Origin: JACPNO01 sp963825405
GTDB taxonomy: Bacteria > Acidobacteriota > Terriglobia > Bryobacterales > Bryobacteraceae
Direction of reading: 5' to 3'
Assembly (NCBI GenBank): GCA_963825405.1
Contig: CAWGTB010000003.1
Location: forward strand, 1,527,058-1,591,057
DNA length: 64,000 bases
Every line of letters starts with the position of its first letter. The first letter of the stretch is position 1. This document shows positions 9,543-16,418 of this stretch, one piece after another. Below the pieces are notes generated by a model. It saw nothing but the letters and a program-made list of their open reading frames with translations. It did no database searches and was not told where the DNA came from. The position numbers and the translations under genes are program-made.

Positions 9543-10100
9543 CTATGCCCGTTCCTGGTAAGTGCCTTCAGCCGTGCTGACGCGAATTTTCTCGCCTTCG
9601 GCAATAAACGGCGGCACCTGCACTACGAGCCCGGTCTCCAGCTTGGCCGGCTTGGTCACGTTCGAAACGCTGGCGCCCTTCATGCCCGGCTCGGTCTCGA
9701 TCACGGTGAGAATCACCGTAGCCGGCAATTCCACGCCGATCGGTTTGCCCTCATGAAATTCCACTTTCACTTTGAGCTGCGGCACCAGGTAGCTGGTGGC
9801 ATCGCCCAGGATGTCCTTCATGAGGTGCATCTGCTCGAAGTTCTCGGTGTTCATGAAGTAATAATATTCGCCGTCGTCGTAGAGATATTCCATCTCATGC
9901 TCTTCCATCACGGCGCGCTCCACCTTGTCTTCGGAGGAGAACCGGTGTTCCGCCATGGTGCCCGAACGGAGGCTGCGCATTTTCGCCTGGACAAAGCCGC
10001 GCAGGTTGCCAGGGGTGCGGTGATTGACGCTGAAAACCGAATACAGCTCGTTGTTGAACTTAATCACCATACCCGGGCGCATTTGTGTTGAAGAAATCAT
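9543..10100 (-). CDS. efp: Translation elongation factor P
   Basis: EF-P rescues ribosomes stalled at polyproline. From the ATG at 10100 the protein has 185 residues and the usual KOW-like domain plus two OB domains, ending near Phe-Ile-Ala-Glu-Gly-Glu-Lys-Ile-Arg-Val. An upstream ATG at 10118 would add six residues; the internal one matches the family length. The loop that reaches the peptidyl-transferase centre reads Pro-Gly-Asn-Leu-Arg-Gly-Phe (residues 30-36). Aligned to Escherichia coli Pro-Gly-Lys-Gly-Gln-Ala-Phe, the modified Lys34 is replaced by Asn, with Arg two residues later. It is therefore neither a standard lysine (EpmA) nor arginine (EarP) type. Confidence 0.93.
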   Translation of the reverse strand: MISSTQMRPGMVIKFNNELYSVFSVNHRTPGNLRGFVQAKMRSLRSGTMAEHRFSSEDKVERAVMEEHEMEYLYDDGEYYYFMNTENFEQMHLMKDILGDATSYLVPQLKVKVEFHEGKPIGVELPATVILTVIETEPGMKGASVSNVTKPAKLETGLVVQVPPFIAEGEKIRVSTAEGTYQERA

Positions 10101-10173
10101 CGATGGAAAGCTCCACAACTGGACTTGATTGGTGCTGCAGGACCAGCCACCAGTATAGCGCGTAACGGCGCGC

Positions 10174-10644
10174 CTATTGAATATCGACGGGCAGCTTCAC
10201 TTCGACCGTTTTGGGCGGGAAACAAGCGTTGTTGTTGCAGGCCTGATAGCGCAGCTTGCCGAGCGCAATGCCCGGCCCTTGCTGGGCGTCGGCCGGTACT
10301 TTGAACTTGCTGGTGATCTCGAAATTGCCGGTGTAAACCGACAGCGGCTTCTCGGAAAATTCGTACTTCTCGTTGTGCGGCTTGGGATATTCGACTGCTC
10401 CCGGGTCGATCGGCCCCGGCGTCCAGGTCAGCTTCAGCGGAATCAGATACTCTTCGTTGGGCTTGTTGCTGTTGACGTGATAGCCCTCGCGCATCACCAC
10501 CGATAGTTTGGCCGTGAGCTCGCCGCCTCGCTTGGCCGCAACCGCAGCCGGCGGGGTGACGGTCAGGATCGGGTTACTTTGCGCCAACAAGCACGGCAGG
10601 AACGCCAGCGCCGGGGCGAGTTTGTAAAAGTTGAACAATGCCAT
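10174..10644 (-). CDS. DsbD alpha-like (disulfide reductase N-terminal domain) exported protein
   Basis: A 156-residue protein with signal peptide (ATG at 10644; Leu-Ala-Pro-Ala-Leu-Ala-Phe-Leu-Pro-Cys-Leu-Leu-Ala-Gln) and a single immunoglobulin-like DsbD N-terminal domain. It shows His-Val-Asn-Ser-Asn-Lys-Pro near residue 67 and a C-terminal Tyr-Gln-Ala-Cys-Asn-Asn-Asn-Ala-Cys-Phe-Pro-Pro, the pair of cysteines that in DsbD accepts electrons from the membrane domain and passes them on. The membrane and gamma domains of DsbD are absent. The start lies inside the 3' end of the TlpA-like gene (about 70 bp overlap), so the two are probably cotranscribed as a periplasmic thiol pathway. Confidence 0.75.
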   Translation of the reverse strand: MALFNFYKLAPALAFLPCLLAQSNPILTVTPPAAVAAKRGGELTAKLSVVMREGYHVNSNKPNEEYLIPLKLTWTPGPIDPGAVEYPKPHNEKYEFSEKPLSVYTGNFEITSKFKVPADAQQGPGIALGKLRYQACNNNACFPPKTVEVKLPVDIQ

Positions 10645-11192
10645 CTTCAAAATCATCCTTGGGAGACAATCCAATGTGCGTGGCCGCGATGTTGCCGTCG
10701 CGATCGATCAAAAAAGTCGTGGGGAACGCCTCGATGCCGTATTGATCGGCCAGAGTGTCATTGCCCAGGACCACGCGGTAATTAATTTTCATGAAAGACA
10801 GAAACGGCTTTCACGACCGTCCAGCCCTCTTCATCCATGGCGGTGCCGATGATCGCGAAACCTTTGTCCTTATACTGGCGCTCGAAGTTAATGAACCAGG
10901 GAATTTCGATTTTGCACGGGCCGCACCAGGTGGCCCAGAAATCGACCAACACCACTTTGCCGCGGAAATCGGACAGGCGGACGACGTTGCCGTTGGCGTC
11001 TTTCAACGCGAAATCGGGGGCTTTCCTCCGCAGTTTTTCCGGCTTGAGGGAAGACGCCGAGGCGGCGCGGGCCGGCGCAACGCTGTTGGACCGGAGCGCG
11101 AGGTAACACACGCCGGCGACCATCAGCACCATACCGACCATCCAGACCCATACCTTACGGGCGGACGAACAGGGGGGGCGGGCTGGAACCAC
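10574..11192 (-). CDS. TlpA-like membrane-anchored thioredoxin (frameshifted)
   Basis: The N-terminus has one membrane anchor (Val-Trp-Met-Val-Gly-Met-Val-Leu-Met-Val-Ala-Gly), then a thioredoxin fold with Phe-Trp-Ala-Thr-Trp-Cys-Gly-Pro-Cys-Lys; the cysteines are residues 90 and 93 from the GTG at 11192. An extra base near 10810 breaks the frame after Gly-Trp-Thr-Val-Val-Lys. Correcting it joins Pro-Phe-Leu-Ser-Phe-Met-Lys-Ile-Asn-Tyr and the cis-proline segment Ala-Phe-Pro-Thr-Thr-Phe-Leu-Ile-Asp, giving about 205 residues. It is likely a periplasmic disulfide reductase for cytochrome c maturation or similar; the adjacent DsbD-alpha-like gene supports a redox role. The exact start is uncertain because the upstream frame stays open. 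Confidence 0.8.
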
Positions 11193-11803
11193 TTGTTGCG
11201 GCGTATCAGGAAGCGACGGATCAGGATTGGAGATATCGACATAGACATAGCTTCGCGTCCATTATATCGAGATTCCGCGCGGGATTCCCTGGTCTGAGCG
11301 AACCAGCGTCGGCGGAGTGCGCGCTGGCTGGCGGGCAGTGTGAATTCGGCATGGCGGCCGCGGCCGGCCAGGATCCAGGCGCCGGTATCGCAAAAGCTTT
11401 CACAGCAATACTCGCGCCAGCGGCGGGTTCGATCGAGGCGATCGCGCCTGCTGAGCTTCTCTTTGCGCCATTCCGCCGACCAGCCCAGCTCGCCTTTCAC
11501 GCGACCCCGCAATTCCGCTGCGATCAGCATTCCGTAAGAGCGGCGTCGCGCGTTGCCCAGGCGCATCCAGACGAAGTGGCAGATCTCGTGCGCCAGAATC
11601 CGCTCGAGCTCGCGGCGGTTGGAGGCCAGGGCGGAATCGAGCACGATCCGCCGTTCACGCAGAAATGTGGCGGCATGAACCGGAACGCCGGCGGCCTCGC
11701 GCGAGAGCAGCCCGCCGCGGCGCGCCGACAGCGCCGGCCGAAATTCGACGTGGATCGGGCCTCGGGTGATGGCGGGGAAGTTGCGTGGCCAGGGAATCCG
11801 CAC
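11123..11803 (-). CDS. HExxH-containing putative zinc-peptidase-like protein
   Basis: The clearest signal is Ile-Leu-Ala-His-Glu-Ile-Cys-His-Phe-Val-Trp, an HExxH motif, preceded by a helix rich in Arg/Leu and followed by Arg-Arg-Trp-Arg-Glu-Tyr-Cys-Cys-Glu-Ser-Phe-Cys-Asp-Thr. In that segment Glu-Ser-Phe-Cys-Asp may supply the third ligand. I recall similar small proteins of unknown function in Solibacter-like genomes but cannot name the family. Start: the frame is open to 11890, but that overlaps the divergent gene at 11843; a GTG at 11803 is a reasonable start. The final ~25 codons overlap the TlpA gene in another frame, so the true C-terminus may be shorter or frameshifted. Confidence 0.5.
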   Translation of the reverse strand: MRIPWPRNFPAITRGPIHVEFRPALSARRGGLLSREAAGVPVHAATFLRERRIVLDSALASNRRELERILAHEICHFVWMRLGNARRRSYGMLIAAELRGRVKGELGWSAEWRKEKLSRRDRLDRTRRWREYCCESFCDTGAWILAGRGRHAEFTLPASQRALRRRWFAQTRESRAESRYNGREAMSMSISPILIRRFLIRRNKWFQPAPPVRPPVRYGSGWSVWC

Positions 11804-11842
11804 GGTGGGGATTTTCTTCGAGCTTACAATGGATCGACACGT

Positions 11843-12178
11843 ATGCGCTTGGAGCCTTTTCGCGATACCTGGCCGCCTGACGATCCGCACGCTAATTTCA
11901 AAGCGGAAGTTGCCAATTACACCACAGCCGATCCGATGCCGACGCTCCAGCGGCTAAGCGAAGGTACGGGAATTCCGGTTGGATCGCTGGTCCGGTATGT
12001 GCTGGTGAAGTGGGCCGCCTCTGGCTCGGAAGCTTTGCTGGCAATGCGTCCGATCGTGTTCGAGCAGATGCGTCAACACGTCGCGCGGGCTGAAGAAGCG
12101 GACACCGACGCGGCCCGGCTTCAAGCTTACGAAGCCTTGCGCAGTATGGTTTCCTGGCTGGCGGCCGGAAATGAATGA
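11843..12178 (+). CDS. Small helical protein, first gene of the MerB-like unit
   Basis: A 111-residue acidic helical protein beginning Met-Arg-Leu-Glu-Pro-Phe-Arg-Asp-Thr-Trp-Pro-Pro-Asp-Asp-Pro-His. The middle reads Leu-Ser-Glu-Gly-Thr-Gly-Ile-Pro-Val-Gly-Ser-Leu-Val-Arg-Tyr-Val-Leu, which looks like a helix-turn-helix or ribbon-helix pair. I recall a similar DUF family in Actinobacteria but am not sure of it. The stop overlaps the ATG of the MerB-like gene (ATGA at 12175-12178), so this gene is coupled to it and may regulate or assist it. The ATG at 11843 is chosen because upstream codons fall in the divergent gene. Confidence 0.6.
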   Translation: MRLEPFRDTWPPDDPHANFKAEVANYTTADPMPTLQRLSEGTGIPVGSLVRYVLVKWAASGSEALLAMRPIVFEQMRQHVARAEEADTDAARLQAYEALRSMVSWLAAGNE

Positions 12179-12846
12179 GCGCAGATTTTGATGCCGGCGT
12201 CCGCAGCTTTATCTATGGCTATTTTGTGCGGACAGGCCGCGCTCCGCTGGCCACTGAAATAGCGGGCGAGCTGGCTCAGCCGGTCACTGCCATTCAAGGT
12301 GCATTGCAGCGGTTGCATGACGCGCACAGCGTGGTGCTCGATCCATCCACGGGTGAGCTGCTGATGGTCCATCCGTTCTCCGGCGTGCCTACGGCCTTCC
12401 GCGTGGAAGCTGCGGATCAAGCCTGGTGGGCGAATTGCATTTGGGACGCGCTGGGCATTCTTGGCATGTTGAAGCGCGACGGCCATGTGCGTACGCAATG
12501 CGGATGTTGCGGCGACGCCATGACGTTGACCATCCGCAGCGGCGCGCTGAGCGGCAATCCGCGCGGCATCGCCCATTTCGCGGTGCCCGCCAGAGACTGG
12601 TGGCGGGACATCGTTTTCACGTGAAAGACCATGCTGCTCTTCCGGGACGAGGAGCACGTTGCCCGCTGGTGCGCTATGCCGGGCCACCCGCGCGGTGAGG
12701 TTTTTCCGGTGGAACAGGCCTGGAATCTAGCACAAGCGTGGTACGGAGACCGCTTGGAGCCAGGATACCGGAGGCGGACAGCCCAGGAATCGCAGGCTTT
12801 ACTTACGCAGGTCGGCTTGATTTCGCCCTTCTGGAAGCTGTTCTGA
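12175..12846 (+). CDS. MerB-like (organomercurial lyase family) selenoprotein, Sec at codon 150
   Basis: Seen: two open stretches in the same frame, 12175-12621 and 12625-12846, separated only by TGA at 12622-12624. Read through, the protein has 223 residues. Residues 1-80 are a winged-helix-like domain. Cys88 and Asp91 lie in Ala-Asn-Cys-Ile-Trp-Asp-Ala-Leu, matching MerB Cys96 and Asp99; Cys109/111/112 follow, near MerB Cys117. The UGA falls in Ile-Val-Phe-Thr-(UGA)-Lys-Thr-Met-Leu-Leu-Phe, which aligns with the Ser-Phe-Cys-Cys-His-Val-His-Phe-Phe segment of MerB, so UGA replaces Cys159. The tail (Glu-Glu-His-Val-Ala-Arg-Trp-Cys, later Ala-Trp-Asn-Leu-Ala) is ordinary family sequence. Known: MerB uses these two Cys and Asp to cleave C-Hg bonds. 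Inferred: UGA encodes selenocysteine, supported by a hairpin at 12635 and selA in the window. The true substrate is not proven; C-Hg, another organometal or arsenic compound are options. Confidence 0.85.
12635..12656 (+). promoter_or_regulatory. Putative bacterial SECIS hairpin
   Basis: Eight base pairs join 12635-12642 to 12649-12656 (one is a G-U wobble), closing a six-base loop cGGGac at 12643-12648. The loop begins 18 nt after the UGA at 12622-12624; bacterial SECIS elements usually place the loop roughly 16-37 nt downstream with an early loop G, which fits. It lies in coding sequence, as expected for bacteria. Confidence 0.65.
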
Positions 12847-12862
12847 GGGTACAATATAGGGC

Positions 12863-13108
12863 ATGGCCCGGGGCTGGGAGAGTAAAGCTGTGGAAGCTCA
12901 AATCGAGTTAGCTGAAAGCAAACCTCGGCGGCCAAAGAGATTGCTGCTGAGCGCTGAGCAAATCGAAGCACTTCGTCAGAGAGAATCGCTCGAGTTATCG
13001 CGCACGCGCATCCGGCACCTGATCCAAAACACCGAGAACCCGCGCTATCTGAGCCAGCTCGAAAAGCAGCTTGCCGACTTGGAAGGCAAGATCGGGCAGC
13101 TCGCCTAG
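12863..13108 (+). CDS. Small coiled-coil protein downstream of the MerB-like gene
   Basis: An 81-residue highly charged helical protein. A central Leu-Leu-Leu-Ser-Ala-Glu-Gln-Ile-Glu-Ala-Leu-Arg precedes a heptad-like C-terminal helix (Leu-Glu-Lys-Gln-Leu-Ala-Asp-Leu-Glu-Gly-Lys). It starts 17 bp after the MerB-like stop on the same strand, so it is likely in the same transcript. Its stop overlaps the stop of the convergent M49-like gene by four bases. No family is recognised. Confidence 0.6.
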   Translation: MARGWESKAVEAQIELAESKPRRPKRLLLSAEQIEALRQRESLELSRTRIRHLIQNTENPRYLSQLEKQLADLEGKIGQLA

Positions 13109-14754
13109 GGTTTTTCGCGCGCCGGGGCAATCGCCTCGGCGGTCACATACACCGGCTCGATATCGGTAGGCAGATCCTTCAACTTGTCGAAGGCGTGCTG
13201 TATCTCCGGACGCAGCACGGCGTAGTGTTCGAGCAGGCGTTTCGCGCCGGCGTAATCGCCAGTAGCTTCAACCGTCAACAATTCCCCCGCCAGGTCGCGC
13301 ACTGCGGATTTGATCTTTCCCGAATCAACGCGAAACGTACCGCCGGGTCCGGTAGCGAAGGCTCCCTTGTCCATCAGGTAATTGAACTGCAGCGCCATGC
13401 CGCGGCCGTGCGCCTCTTTCAATCCAAAGCGCAGGGTGCGAAATGCCGACGCGAGAAACGTTGTGTAGAGGTGCCGCTCGGTGTCCGGTCCGCGAGGCAG
13501 TTGGCCGCGATCGTACAAATGCTGCAGCATGAAAAGGCCGCAGACGTCGGCTTTGGCTTCTTCGATTGCGCTATACAGTTCTTTGATTTCCTGGCGCGGG
13601 GTAGTGTCGCGGCCCGCAATCTTGATGCGCTGCGGACCGATGCCGTGCGTCAATTCGTGCGCCAGGATGTGCGTGAAAAACGCGTCGAAGCTGAGGTCCG
13701 CCTGCTCTGAGGCCGCCAGCATCCGGCGCGCGATGGGCTCGAGCGTACTGTGGAATTTGGCCTCCTGCACATTCTTGAGCATTACCCGCTTGCTGCCTTT
13801 TTCCTGGACTACGCGCTCGTCATTCGGCAAATTGTAGGCGGCCGTTTGCACGCCGTGACTGCCGTCGCCGGCGGCGAATACTTCGTTGACCACGCGTATG
13901 GGAGCCGTCGCGCCAATCTTGGGGTTGCGATATTTGGGGTCGATCGGCAGGTTGTCCTCGATCTCCTGCAAGTGATTGGCGAAGAACTGCAGCTTCGACG
14001 TTTCCTGGTCGTCGCGCACGTTGACATACGCTTCGAACGCGGCTTTGTAGCCGAACAGTTCGTCGGTATACGTTTCGTAGGGGCCGATGGTGACGTCGAG
14101 GGGTGCGTCGAGATCCATCCAGGCTACGTCGCTCGCGTAATAGTCGTCGCTGAGAAAGGCGGCGGCGCGCAGCGTGAGGAATTTCTTGAGCGTGGCGTTT
14201 TCAGTGAGGGCCGCGGCTTCTTTTAGCAGCGTTGCGCAGAGCGCGAGGTCCTTGGCGTACGCCTTGCTATAGGGGACGGCCGCAAGATGCACGCTGCCAT
14301 CACGCGTAATCACCGTGAAAAAGCCTGTGGCTCCCTTTGGGGCCCAGGCCTCAAACTCCGCCTTGGTCATGCCGGGCGGATAGAAATTCGCGCCCGGCAG
14401 TTTTTTGGGCGGGACACCTGCTAGAAACGCCGTATAGTCATCCAGTTCTGACCACGGACCTTTGTTCAGCCAGAAATAGCGCAGCCTGGCTTTGCCCAGG
14501 GGCGAGCTGTCGGCGCGCAACTTGGCCAGCAGAGCATGGTTGCCGCTCCACATCTGATCGAGATAAATGCTGTTGACGACGCGAGCGGCTTCAATCAGTT
14601 TGACCAGCGCGCGCTGGTCGCCGGAAGAGAGCGCCGCGGTATCGACCTTCAGCTCCGCCCGCGCGAACCGCGAAGCCATGCGATCGAGTTGAGCCGCGTC
14701 CGGCTCAGCGCCTTCGAGCGCTAATGCCAGCATGATGGGAAGGACGTGTTTCAT
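13105..14754 (-). CDS. M49-like zinc peptidase (dipeptidyl-peptidase III related)
   Basis: A 549-residue exported protein: ATG at 14754, short Leu/Ala signal (His-Val-Leu-Pro-Ile-Met-Leu-Ala-Leu-Ala-Leu-Glu-Gly). The zinc site is Ile-Leu-Ala-His-Glu-Leu-Thr-His-Gly-Ile-Gly-Pro near residue 365, followed about 40 residues later by Ala-Ile-Glu-Glu-Ala-Lys-Ala-Asp, whose Glu is the usual third ligand. This is the pattern of bacterial proteins annotated as Zn-dependent hydrolase or M49-like. It differs from classical DPP III, which has the longer HExxxH. The open frame extends 88 codons upstream into the next gene but without coding quality. It follows the Gfo/Idh gene by 5 bp, probably in one operon. 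Confidence 0.75.
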   Translation of the reverse strand: MKHVLPIMLALALEGAEPDAAQLDRMASRFARAELKVDTAALSSGDQRALVKLIEAARVVNSIYLDQMWSGNHALLAKLRADSSPLGKARLRYFWLNKGPWSELDDYTAFLAGVPPKKLPGANFYPPGMTKAEFEAWAPKGATGFFTVITRDGSVHLAAVPYSKAYAKDLALCATLLKEAAALTENATLKKFLTLRAAAFLSDDYYASDVAWMDLDAPLDVTIGPYETYTDELFGYKAAFEAYVNVRDDQETSKLQFFANHLQEIEDNLPIDPKYRNPKIGATAPIRVVNEVFAAGDGSHGVQTAAYNLPNDERVVQEKGSKRVMLKNVQEAKFHSTLEPIARRMLAASEQADLSFDAFFTHILAHELTHGIGPQRIKIAGRDTTPRQEIKELYSAIEEAKADVCGLFMLQHLYDRGQLPRGPDTERHLYTTFLASAFRTLRFGLKEAHGRGMALQFNYLMDKGAFATGPGGTFRVDSGKIKSAVRDLAGELLTVEATGDYAGAKRLLEHYAVLRPEIQHAFDKLKDLPTDIEPVYVTAEAIAPAREKP

Positions 14755-14759
14755 CTTGG

Positions 14760-15962
14760 TTAGAAAGGCAGAATCTCTTCGCGCACCGGATCGAAATCCA
14801 GGCGGCGCTTTTGGATGTAAGCCAGGTTCCCGAGGTGCGAAGCCTGCGCGGATCGATGGCCGATCAGCACGTCGCCATTGGGCAGCTTCCGAGAACGGAC
14901 GCATTCCAGGAAATTTTTGACGTGGTCGAGGGTCATGTCGTGCTTCTCGGCTTCCACGATGACGGGTTTCTCGTCTTTGCCCACCGGGTAGAATTCGTAG
15001 CGGCTGCGATCGATCCACAACCGGCCTTGTGTGCCGCAGAACTCGACTGCTGCGCCGGTAACGCCAGGCACCAGCGTTGCCTCAAATGTGGCGGTGAATT
15101 CGGCGGGGTATTCCAGCAGCACGTTGATGGTGTCGGGAGCGGTGCGGCCATCCTTATAGTTGTAGACGCCGCCCGCGGCGACGGCAGATTTCGGCGTGTC
15201 GGAGCCCATGAACATGTGTACTACATCGATCCAATGCGTGAACAGGTCGGTAACTTGCCCGCCGCCGAAATCCAGATAGGCGCGCCAGTTGAAATATTGT
15301 TGCGGATCGTAATCGCGCCACTTCAACGGTCCGAGAAAGCGCGCCCAATTCAGATTTGACGGACGGCTTTGCAGCGATGCCGGCGCCCGCCGCAAATGAT
15401 AGCCGTTGCCATGCCACCACGTGCGCGCCAGCGTGATTTTGCCCAGCTTGCCGGTGTCCAGATATTCGCGCTTCGCCCGCAGGTAGTGAATGCCGGAACG
15501 CTGCTGCATGCCGACCTGGCAGATGCGCTCGCTCACCCGCGCCGCTTTAACGATCTCCGGACCTTCTTCAATTTTGAGCGTCAACGGCTTTTCCACGTAA
15601 ACATCTTTGCCGGCGTTAAGCGCGTCGATTGCCGTGGTGGCGTGCCAATGATCGGGCGTCGCGATGAGCACGGCGTCGATTTCTTTGACGTCGAGCAGCT
15701 TGCGGTGATCGGTGAAGCCGCGCGCTTTGGGAGCCTTTTGCAGCGCCTGGTCGATGTGCTCGCCGTAGATGTCACACACCGCGACGACGTCCACCGTGGG
15801 GTCTTCCTGGAACTGCGACATATCGTAGCGGCCGCGATCGCCAGGGCCAATCACGCCGAGATGAATGCGGTCGTTAGCCCCCAGCACGCGCGAATAGGCT
15901 GCCGCCGAGAGCGCGGCAGTGCCGCGAAGGAAGTTTCTGCGGGCAATATGCGGTTCGGACAT
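14760..15962 (-). CDS. Gfo/Idh/MocA family oxidoreductase with Tat signal
   Basis: A 400-residue protein. The N-terminus reads Ala-Arg-Arg-Asn-Phe-Leu-Arg-Gly, a twin-arginine signal, then a hydrophobic Ala-rich stretch. The Rossmann fold starts at Leu-Gly-Val-Ile-Gly-Pro-Gly-Asp-Arg-Gly; the family catalytic motif Glu-Lys-Pro is seen in Val-Tyr-Val-Glu-Lys-Pro-Leu. The C-terminal part has the substrate-binding sheet with Asp-Leu-Phe-Thr-His-Trp-Ile-Asp. Family members oxidise sugars or sugar derivatives with NAD(P). Export by Tat is common for this group in Acidobacteriota and Planctomycetes and implies cofactor loading in the cytoplasm. The substrate is unknown; it sits in an operon with the M49-like peptidase. 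Confidence 0.85.
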   Translation of the reverse strand: MSEPHIARRNFLRGTAALSAAAYSRVLGANDRIHLGVIGPGDRGRYDMSQFQEDPTVDVVAVCDIYGEHIDQALQKAPKARGFTDHRKLLDVKEIDAVLIATPDHWHATTAIDALNAGKDVYVEKPLTLKIEEGPEIVKAARVSERICQVGMQQRSGIHYLRAKREYLDTGKLGKITLARTWWHGNGYHLRRAPASLQSRPSNLNWARFLGPLKWRDYDPQQYFNWRAYLDFGGGQVTDLFTHWIDVVHMFMGSDTPKSAVAAGGVYNYKDGRTAPDTINVLLEYPAEFTATFEATLVPGVTGAAVEFCGTQGRLWIDRSRYEFYPVGKDEKPVIVEAEKHDMTLDHVKNFLECVRSRKLPNGDVLIGHRSAQASHLGNLAYIQKRRLDFDPVREEILPF

Positions 15963-16124
15963 GTAGGGATTATGACACGCAGCCGCGGTTAGTGACCGTA
16001 TTGGGCCACTTGACGGCCCGCGGTCACTCTTTGGCCGTGCATCCCCGGCGAAGTGCGGTTTTGAATTGGTTCAGCAATTGCTTACACCTTGGTGCACCAC
16101 TGAAATCAGCGGAGGTAATGGGAT

Positions 16125-16418
16125 ATGTTTCGCATACGGTTGATCGGATTTGTGTTCGCCGCGGGGTTGGCATTTAACGCTTCCGCCGCCGAGGTTTTTG
16201 TGCGGGTTGCTCCGCCGCGCGCTGTGATTGAGACGCGGGGTCCGCCGCCAAGCCGGGAGCATGTATGGATCGGTGGGTACCATCGCTGGGATGGCAACAC
16301 CTATGTTTGGGGTCCCGGCCGCTGGGAAGCGCCGCCGCGCCGGCACGCTCGCTGGGTAGCGCACCGCTGGGTACATCGCCGCGGTGGCTATGTTCTAGTG
16401 GAAGGTCACTGGCGCTAG
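16125..16418 (+). CDS. Small exported protein with Trp-Xaa-Xaa-Gly-Xaa-Trp repeats
   Basis: A 97-residue protein. A strong ribosome binding site GGAGGT lies 8 bp before the ATG at 16125. A signal peptide (Leu-Ile-Gly-Phe-Val-Phe-Ala-Ala-Gly-Leu, cleavage after Ala-Ser-Ala) precedes a Pro-rich mature region with repeated Trp motifs: Val-Trp-Ile-Gly-Gly-Tyr-His-Arg-Trp, Tyr-Val-Trp-Gly-Pro-Gly-Arg-Trp-Glu and Val-Glu-Gly-His-Trp. This is the YXWXGXW-repeat (BcpO-related) type found in periplasmic or outer-membrane proteins of unknown function. Its stop overlaps the convergent Rieske gene by four bases. Confidence 0.7.
   Translation: MFRIRLIGFVFAAGLAFNASAAEVFVRVAPPRAVIETRGPPPSREHVWIGGYHRWDGNTYVWGPGRWEAPPRRHARWVAHRWVHRRGGYVLVEGHWR

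Noticed and set aside
12631..12846. Separate small gene starting at the ATG after the UGA
   Set aside because: It is in the same frame as the MerB-like gene, has no own ribosome binding site, and its sequence is the ordinary C-terminal part of the same family.
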